Positions 58,515 to 64,000 of a stretch of 64,000 nucleotides of DNA are shown piece by piece. Positions within the stretch are counted from its first letter, which is position 1; each line of letters opens with the position of its first letter. Under the pieces are notes generated by a model. That model was not told the origin of the DNA and ran no database searches. It saw only the letters and a program-made list of their open reading frames with translations. The translations under genes and the position numbers were made by a program. Source of the stretch: JANQGH01 sp039177555 (GTDB lineage: Bacteria > Pseudomonadota > Alphaproteobacteria > DSM-16000 > Inquilinaceae); contig JBCDFV010000003.1 of the NCBI GenBank assembly GCA_039177555.1, positions 1 to 64,000 of the forward strand, in the 5' to 3' direction.

Positions 58515-60155
58515 ATGTCCACGCAGGAGCGCCAGCCGATGACCGACGAGCGGCCCGAACATATCGGCAGCTTCGACTACATCATTGTCGGCGCTGGCTC
58601 CGCCGGCTGCGTGCTGGCCAACCGGCTGTCGGCCGATCCGATGAAGCGGGTCCTGTTGCTGGAGGCCGGCGGACGCGACAGCTATTTCTGGATCCACGTG
58701 CCGGTCGGCTATCTCTACACCATGAACAACAAGCGGACCGATTGGTGCTTCAAGACCGCGCCGTCGGAAGGCTTGAACGGTCGCTCACTGGCCTATCCGC
58801 GCGGCCGGGTGCTCGGCGGCTGCTCGTCGATCAACGGCATGATCTATATGCGTGGCCAGGCAAACGACTACGACCAATGGCGCAAGTTGGGCAATGTCGG
58901 CTGGGGCTGGGACGACGTGCTGCCACTGTTTTGCAAGTCGGAGGACCACTACAAGGGCGGCGACGATCTGCATGGCAGCGGCGGCGAGTGGCATGTCGAT
59001 AAGCAACGCCTGTCATGGCCCATTCTCGACGCCTTTCGCGATGCGGCGATCGAGGCCGGCATTCCGCCGACCGACGATTTCAACCGCGGCGACAATGAGG
59101 GCGTCGGCTATTTCGAGGTGAACCAGAAGGGCGGCTGGCGTTGGAGCACAGCCAATGCCTTTCTTCATCCAGTGGCCGACCGTCGCAATCTCACCGTGCT
59201 GACCCATGCCCAGACCGACAGGCTGATCTTGGACGGCCGAAGGGCCAAGGGCGTCGCCTTCCGGCAAAACGGTCAGGCGAAGACGGCATCGGTCTTGGGC
59301 GAGCTGATCCTGGCGGCGGGCGCGATCGGCTCTCCGCATCTGCTGCAGCTATCGGGCATCGGCCCGGGCGCGCTGCTGCAGGACAAGGGCATCGATGTGG
59401 CCCACGATCTTCCCGGGGTCGGCGAAAACCTGCAGGACCATTTGCAAATCCGCACGGTCTACAAGGTCGAGAACACCGTGACCCTCAACCAGAAGGCCAA
59501 CAGCCTGATCGGCAAGGCGGGCATGGCGTTGGAATACGCACTGCGTCGAACTGGCCCGCTCAGCATGGCGCCCAGCCAACTCGGCGCCTTCGCCAAGTCC
59601 GATCCATCCGTGGCGACGGCCAATCTCGAATATCACGTCCAACCGCTCAGCACCGACAAGCTGGGCGACCCGCTGCACAAGTTCCCGGCCATAACCGCAT
59701 CTGTCTGCAATCTGCGACCGGCAAGCCGGGGGTATGTTCGGATGACATCGCCCACCCCGACGGACGCGCCGGAAATCCAGCCAAACTATCTGGCCGAGCC
59801 GGCGGACCGGCAGGTGGCGGCCGACGCGATCAAACTGACCCGCCGAATTCTGGCGGCTTCTCCGATGCAACCATTTCGCCCCAGCGAAATGCTGCCGGGG
59901 CCGGACATTCAATCTGACGAACAGCTGGCCAAGGCCGCCGGCGATATCGCCTCGACCATCTTTCACCCGGTCGGAACGTGCAAGATGGGCCATGACGAGC
60001 GGGCCGTGGTCGACGACCGGCTGCGGGTTCACGGCATTGAGCGGCTGCGCGTGGCCGACGCCTCGATCATGCCGACCATCACGTCGGGCAACACAAACTC
60101 GCCGACGATCATGATTGCCGAGAAGGCGGCGGAGATGATCGTGGCCGATGCCTGA
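58515..60155 (+). CDS. GMC-family FAD oxidoreductase (choline dehydrogenase-like)
   Basis: 546 residues. FAD motif DYIIVGAGSAGCVLANRLS (about 22-40), GMC signature 1 GRVLGGCSSINGMIYMRG (about 95), signature 2 GAIGSPHLLQLSGIG (about 275) and the C-terminal active-site pair in STIFHPVGTCKMG (His) and TSGNTNSPT (Asn). It oxidises an alcohol with FAD; choline, polyethylene glycol and long-chain alcohols are all handled by close relatives. No betaine genes are adjacent, so choline is not favoured. It is convergent with soeC (3 bp apart). Confidence 0.92.
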   Translation: MSTQERQPMTDERPEHIGSFDYIIVGAGSAGCVLANRLSADPMKRVLLLEAGGRDSYFWIHVPVGYLYTMNNKRTDWCFKTAPSEGLNGRSLAYPRGRVLGGCSSINGMIYMRGQANDYDQWRKLGNVGWGWDDVLPLFCKSEDHYKGGDDLHGSGGEWHVDKQRLSWPILDAFRDAAIEAGIPPTDDFNRGDNEGVGYFEVNQKGGWRWSTANAFLHPVADRRNLTVLTHAQTDRLILDGRRAKGVAFRQNGQAKTASVLGELILAAGAIGSPHLLQLSGIGPGALLQDKGIDVAHDLPGVGENLQDHLQIRTVYKVENTVTLNQKANSLIGKAGMALEYALRRTGPLSMAPSQLGAFAKSDPSVATANLEYHVQPLSTDKLGDPLHKFPAITASVCNLRPASRGYVRMTSPTPTDAPEIQPNYLAEPADRQVAADAIKLTRRILAASPMQPFRPSEMLPGPDIQSDEQLAKAAGDIASTIFHPVGTCKMGHDERAVVDDRLRVHGIERLRVADASIMPTITSGNTNSPTIMIAEKAAEMIVADA

Positions 60156-60158
60156 GGG

Positions 60159-61124
60159 TCAGGCCGCGCTCTCTCCGTAATAGAGCGTCACCACATGCTT
60201 GGCCTCGGCGAAGAACAGCCAGCGTTCGATCGCCAAGCCCACGGCCATGCTGAGCACGGCCAGCGCGGCGAAGATCATGCCGCCAACGCCAGCCGCCAGC
60301 AGGGCGACGAAGACGCAGCCCAGAGGCAGCACGAACGCGGCGGCCCAGACGATGTCGCGCAGCACGGTGGCGTGCTTGCGGGCGACGCGATAGCCCATCT
60401 CGGTCAGCAGATAGTTGTCCATGGTGTGCGGCGGGTCGATCAGCCTGACCTTGCCACGGGTAGCCGTCGTCGCCGTGCCCAGCCCCGTGGCGCTTTCCGC
60501 CGTTGACGTCGGTGCCGCCCGGCCAATCGCATGCCAATAGCCGAACTTGGTGAGCGCGCCGGCGGCGATGGCGACGAGCGCGGTGATGTCCGTCACCAAC
60601 ACGGTCGGCAATCCCCAAAGATGGGCCAGCAAGGACAGGAGTACGGCGCCGGACATGGCGGCAAACACCAAGTAGGCGGCCGGCGTCCATCGCGTGTGCC
60701 AGGCCGGGATGGCCTTCAGCGAGCCATAGATCATGGAGGTGCAGATGACGGTCGCGACGCAGGCGAGCGCGGTCAGCAAGCCCAAAATCGCCATCCAGCC
60801 AGTTCCAGATCCGACGATCAGCCACGCCAGACCGTAAAGCCCAACCGGCACATAGGTGACGATCGCCGCAACGCCCTCGCGACTGAGCCACGAGCTGCGC
60901 CACTGGCTGAGGGCGCGCCAGGCCCGCTCCGGGTGGCCGAGATGAAAGGTCGAAGAAATCAGGCCCGCCGTAACCAGGATCAGGGCCAGGCCAAAGCCGA
61001 CAACAGCGAACCATGCACCCGCCGGCAATAGACCCAGGCTGCCGTAAAGGCCGAGCCAGAACAGCAGACCGTACCCGGCCCCCGACGCGGTGGTGAAAAA
61101 GATGACCGATTTAGCTGGGTGCAC
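60159..61124 (-). CDS. soeC: SoeC/DmsC-like membrane anchor of molybdoenzyme complex
   Basis: 321 residues, about eight TM helices in a NrfD/DmsC-type arrangement; the start MHPAKSVIFFTTASGAGYGLLFWLGL and HLGHPERAWRALSQWRSSWLSREG are typical of DmsC/SoeC quinone-reactive anchors. GTG start at 61124, 9 bp after the Fe-S subunit gene. It would pass electrons from the Fe-S subunit to the quinone pool. Loops show a Ser/Thr-rich insertion near residue 205. Confidence 0.85.
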   Translation of the reverse strand: MHPAKSVIFFTTASGAGYGLLFWLGLYGSLGLLPAGAWFAVVGFGLALILVTAGLISSTFHLGHPERAWRALSQWRSSWLSREGVAAIVTYVPVGLYGLAWLIVGSGTGWMAILGLLTALACVATVICTSMIYGSLKAIPAWHTRWTPAAYLVFAAMSGAVLLSLLAHLWGLPTVLVTDITALVAIAAGALTKFGYWHAIGRAAPTSTAESATGLGTATTATRGKVRLIDPPHTMDNYLLTEMGYRVARKHATVLRDIVWAAAFVLPLGCVFVALLAAGVGGMIFAALAVLSMAVGLAIERWLFFAEAKHVVTLYYGESAA

Positions 61125-61133
61125 GCGACCGTC

Positions 61134-61886
61134 CTACCGTGACAACATCTTGTCGACCCAGCGGGCCAACAGGCCGGCCTCGCCCGGGTCGTCGTCCCGG
61201 GTCAACCGGGGCGCCGACAGCGGTTCGGCCGGCACCTTTTTCGGCCGCGGCGGCAGGTACTGGTTGACCGGCTTGGTGCCCTGCTCCGGCATCAGGTCAT
61301 AGCCACCGCGCGCCGCGACGAGAAGCGACACCTCGCTCTCCGGATCGCCCAGATCGCCGAAATGGCGGGCGCCGGCCGGGCAGGTCGAGACGCAGGCCGG
61401 CACCCGCGTGTCCTCTGGCAGGGTCTCGTTGTAAATCCGGTCGATGCACAGGGTGCATTTCTTCATCACCCCTTCGTCGTCGTCATATTCGCGCGCACCG
61501 TACGGGCAGGCCCAGGAACACAGCTTGCAGCCGATGCACGTATCGGCATTGACCAGCACGATGCCATCTTTCTCGCGCTTGTAGGAGGCGCCGGTCGGGC
61601 AGACGGTGACGCAGGGCGCGTCCTCGCAATGCAGGCAGCTTTTGGGGAAATAGACCGTGCGGCTGTCGCCGGTCTCGTCATCCACGAGTTCGAAGGTATG
61701 GATGCGGTTGAACCAGACGCCCGACGGGTCGGCGCCGTACGGCTGGTTGTCGGGCAGCGGACCGGAATGGCCCGCAATGTTCCATTCCTTGCAATGGACC
61801 GCGCAGGCCTGGCAGCCGACACAGATGTCGAGATCGATGACCAGGCCTAGCTTCGTCTTCGGCGCGTGTTCCGGCAGGCTGGTCAT
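61134..61886 (-). CDS. soeB: SoeB-like ferredoxin subunit (four [4Fe-4S] clusters)
   Basis: 250 residues. Cysteine groups of a DmsB-type electron-transfer subunit: CVGCQACAVHC near 22, CLHCEDAPCVTVCP near 85, CIGCKLCSWACP near 117, and CTLCIDRIYNE...CVSTCP near 143. KLGLVIDLDICVGC and the GADPSGVWFNRIH segment match SoeB of marine alphaproteobacteria rather than DmsB. The complex is cytoplasmic-facing in that family. It overlaps the soeA stop by 4 nt (ATGA). Confidence 0.88.
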   Translation of the reverse strand: MTSLPEHAPKTKLGLVIDLDICVGCQACAVHCKEWNIAGHSGPLPDNQPYGADPSGVWFNRIHTFELVDDETGDSRTVYFPKSCLHCEDAPCVTVCPTGASYKREKDGIVLVNADTCIGCKLCSWACPYGAREYDDDEGVMKKCTLCIDRIYNETLPEDTRVPACVSTCPAGARHFGDLGDPESEVSLLVAARGGYDLMPEQGTKPVNQYLPPRPKKVPAEPLSAPRLTRDDDPGEAGLLARWVDKMLSR

Positions 61887-64000
61887 GGCTTGGGGTCCGT
61901 TTTGCTGCCGTACCCGTCCGCGACGCCTTCGACGGTCTCCGCGACCTCATGCCGGTTGCCCAGCCAGTCCTTGGGCACGCTGGGCGGTTCGCCCGACGGC
62001 GTTCCCTTCAGCGCCTGGCCGTACTTCAAGACCGCCGGGGTATCACCCGCGAGCGGGCCCCGCCTCTGGCCGTCGACGACGGGCGCCGTCTCGCCGGCTT
62101 CATCCGGCAAGCACTTCTCGACACGGACGCGCAGATCGTACCAGGCCGCCTGTCCCGTCACCGGGTCGGAGTTGGAATAGCGATAGCCGCCTTCCTTGGC
62201 CGGCAGCAGTTCTGAGATCAGATGGTTCAAGAGAAAGCCCTTGGTCGCCTCCGGTGCATTCTTGTCCAGGCCCCAGGCGCCCTTTCGCTTGCCGATGGCA
62301 TTCCAGGTCCAGACCGTCGCTTTGTTCGTGCCGGCCATCAGCCGAACCTGGCCCTTGACCCGCCCGTGCGGGCTGGCGACCCAGACCCAATCATCGTCTT
62401 CGACGCCGAGATCGGCCGCCGTTTCCGGATGGATGTAAAGGCGGTTCGCCGCCGTAATCTGCCGCAGCCAGGCATTTTGCGAACCCCAGGAGTGGTACAT
62501 GTGCATCGGCCGCTGGGTGATCGCGTGCAGCGGATAGTCGCGATCCGATACCGCCTCCTCCTCAAACGGCATGTACCAGATCGGCAACGGGTCGAAGTAA
62601 GTCTCGATCCGCGCGCGATGCTCTGCCGGGGGCTGGTTCGCACCGTGACCGCGCGCCGCCAACCGGAACTTCTGCAAGGTTTCGGAATAGAGCTGCAGCA
62701 CGATCTGATCGGCGTTCGGGATGAAGCCCATCGATTGCGCCCATGCCAGATAGGGGCCGTTGGCGTAGCGCAGATAGCGCTGATCGGCCGGCAGGTCGTA
62801 GTTCCAAAAGGCGCCGTTTGCGATGTACGTGTCGAGCTGGCCCGGATTTGCCGGCCCCTTGCCGTACGTGTCCCCATCGCCGCGCCAGCCGGCCAGCGGG
62901 CCGACGCCGGGCGTGCGTTCGTGGTTGACGATGTAGTCCGCGTAGCCGCCTGGATAGGTCGGTCGCCCTTCCTCCTGGCTCCACATGCCCGGCAGGCCAA
63001 GGCGCGCGCCAAGATCCAACAGCACGGTTTGAAACGGGCGCACATCGCGGTCCGGCTCGACCACCGGCTGGCGAATGGCATCGCCCGGCCCGTGGGCGGA
63101 GGAAATCGGCCGATCCAGCAACGAGATGCAGTCCCACCGCTCCAGATACGTGGTGTCTGGCAGGACCAGATCGGCGTACGCCACCGTTTCCGACCAATAG
63201 GCGTCGGAATAGATGAAACGCGGGATCTTGTAGGCGCCGTCCGGGTTTCGATCGGTCAGGTAACGCGCCGCATCGCGCACGTTCATGGCCGAGTTCCAGC
63301 CCATATTGGCCATGTACATGAACAGGACATCGACCGGGTACGGGTCGCCGGCCCAGGCGTTGTGCATGACCATATGCATCAGGCCGTGGGCGGACAGCGG
63401 GTGTTCCCAGCTATAGGCCTTGTCGATGCGCAGGGGCCGGCCATCGTCGTCGACGATCAGATCGTCGGGCCCCGTCGGGTTGCCGATCGGCGGACCATCG
63501 AGCTTGGTGTTCGGCGCCGTGGCCCTGCCGTGAGGCTTCGGCCCAGGCGGGATCGGCTTCGGAAAAGGCGCTTTATAGAGCCAGCCGCCCGGCACATCGA
63601 TGGAGCCGAGAAGCATCTGAAGAAGGTGGATGGCCCGGCAGGTATGAAAGCCGTTTGAGTGGGCGGAGATGCCGCGCATCGCGTGCATCGAGATCGGCCG
63701 CCCCCGCATCGTATCATGCCGCCGGCCGGCCCAATCGGTCCAAGGCTGGTCCAGCACGATCTCTTGCTCGAACGCGACGCCTGCCAGTTCCGCCGCGATA
63801 CGCCGGATTGTCTCAGCCGAAATGCCGCAGCGTTCAGCGACGGCGGCAGGCTCGAACTCCGCCAAGAGGTAGCGCCGGGCCATCAGCTCAAAGGCTGGTA
63901 CGGCCCGCCGGCCATCCTCCAGGTGTCGGGCGCCGGCGATGGCCGGCTTGATGTCGGTGTCCCGCGCGTCCGCCAGCCGGCCACCCGCCAAGTCGAAGGC
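61883..64000 (-). CDS. soeA: SoeA-like molybdopterin sulfite dehydrogenase, catalytic subunit (N-terminus outside window)
   Basis: At least 705 residues; the frame stays open at the window edge, so the N-terminal part (with the expected [4Fe-4S] motif) lies beyond 64000. Visible molybdopterin-oxidoreductase features are CGISAETIRRIAAELAG, GISAHSNGFHTCRAIHLLQMLLGSIDVPGG, PDTTYLERWDCISL, and a C-terminal MopB domain (WVWVASPHGRVKGQVRL, AWYDLRVRVEKC). With SoeB and SoeC it should oxidise sulfite to sulfate at the cytoplasmic side and reduce quinone. A related DmsA-type activity (dimethyl sulfoxide, thiosulfate or polysulfide) is the main alternative. Confidence 0.82.
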   Translation of the reverse strand, partial: AFDLAGGRLADARDTDIKPAIAGARHLEDGRRAVPAFELMARRYLLAEFEPAAVAERCGISAETIRRIAAELAGVAFEQEIVLDQPWTDWAGRRHDTMRGRPISMHAMRGISAHSNGFHTCRAIHLLQMLLGSIDVPGGWLYKAPFPKPIPPGPKPHGRATAPNTKLDGPPIGNPTGPDDLIVDDDGRPLRIDKAYSWEHPLSAHGLMHMVMHNAWAGDPYPVDVLFMYMANMGWNSAMNVRDAARYLTDRNPDGAYKIPRFIYSDAYWSETVAYADLVLPDTTYLERWDCISLLDRPISSAHGPGDAIRQPVVEPDRDVRPFQTVLLDLGARLGLPGMWSQEEGRPTYPGGYADYIVNHERTPGVGPLAGWRGDGDTYGKGPANPGQLDTYIANGAFWNYDLPADQRYLRYANGPYLAWAQSMGFIPNADQIVLQLYSETLQKFRLAARGHGANQPPAEHRARIETYFDPLPIWYMPFEEEAVSDRDYPLHAITQRPMHMYHSWGSQNAWLRQITAANRLYIHPETAADLGVEDDDWVWVASPHGRVKGQVRLMAGTNKATVWTWNAIGKRKGAWGLDKNAPEATKGFLLNHLISELLPAKEGGYRYSNSDPVTGQAAWYDLRVRVEKCLPDEAGETAPVVDGQRRGPLAGDTPAVLKYGQALKGTPSGEPPSVPKDWLGNRHEVAETVEGVADGYGSKTDPKP

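Noticed and set aside
1..64000. tRNA, rRNA, CRISPR arrays, prophage or toxin-antitoxin genes
   Set aside because: Reading the gene-free gaps gave no tRNA-like T-arm, repeat-spacer pattern, integrase or small toxin pair; a covariance-model search would be needed to exclude small RNAs.

Overview
The window is high-GC, gene-dense DNA from an alphaproteobacterium, most likely a heterotrophic, Rhodospirillales-like organism. I base this on gene content (proteobacterial crtYIB, SoeABC-type sulfite dehydrogenase, many sugar, peptide and amino-acid ABC importers, FadR, ROK and MarR regulators) and on codon use. The family cannot be fixed from sequence alone. I saw no rRNA or tRNA gene, CRISPR array or transposase.

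Layout. 1-291: a perfect 110-bp inverted repeat that folds the crtI/crtB junction back on itself, most likely an assembly artefact at a contig end. 0.26-3.66 kb (minus strand): a translationally coupled crp-crtY-crtI-(crtB) operon. 4.0-7.6 kb (plus strand): a FecR-domain protein, a CHASE2 adenylate cyclase and a BTAD-type activator, with a perfect CRP consensus box between cyclase and activator. Together with the adjacent CRP homologue this looks like a complete local cAMP circuit. 7.7-15.7 kb: MarR regulator, SDR, aldose epimerase-like protein, a Zymomonas-type pyruvate decarboxylase, FAH hydrolase, DUF1810, cupin, a lone cyclic-nucleotide-binding protein, a phosphoesterase and a NUDIX hydrolase.

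15.7-26.0 kb: a sugar or sugar-acid catabolic cluster. An enolase-superfamily dehydratase is divergent from a ribose-type ABC importer, a FadR regulator, a TIM-barrel isomerase, two SDRs, an acetoacetate-decarboxylase-fold protein, an L-rhamnose mutarotase and a 2-hydroxyacid dehydrogenase, nearly all overlapping by 4 nt. 25.9-35.5 kb: a carbamoylase-type amidohydrolase and GntR regulator, divergent from an oligopeptide ABC operon with a permease-ATPase fusion, followed by an amino-acid ABC permease and binding protein. 35.5-39.3 kb: an NTF2-like protein and a flotillin/YqiJ/coiled-coil trio.

39.5-51.1 kb: PfkB kinase, EamA transporter, a large PIG-L-domain protein and a ROK regulator, divergent from a sugar ABC operon that carries an argininosuccinate-lyase-like C-N lyase. 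51.1-54.3 kb: DUF5666 lipoprotein, DUF6502 protein and a class I (DhnA-type) fructose-bisphosphate aldolase. 54.3-58.4 kb: a patch of visibly lower GC (MFS exporter, SnoaL-like protein, acyl-CoA synthetase-like ligase) that may be recently acquired. 58.5-64.0 kb: GMC oxidoreductase and soeABC, with soeA running off the window.

The most promising regulatory system is the cAMP circuit at 2.9-7.6 kb. The most promising uncharacterised metabolic units are the sugar-acid cluster with the acetoacetate-decarboxylase-fold protein and the C-N lyase embedded in a sugar importer operon.
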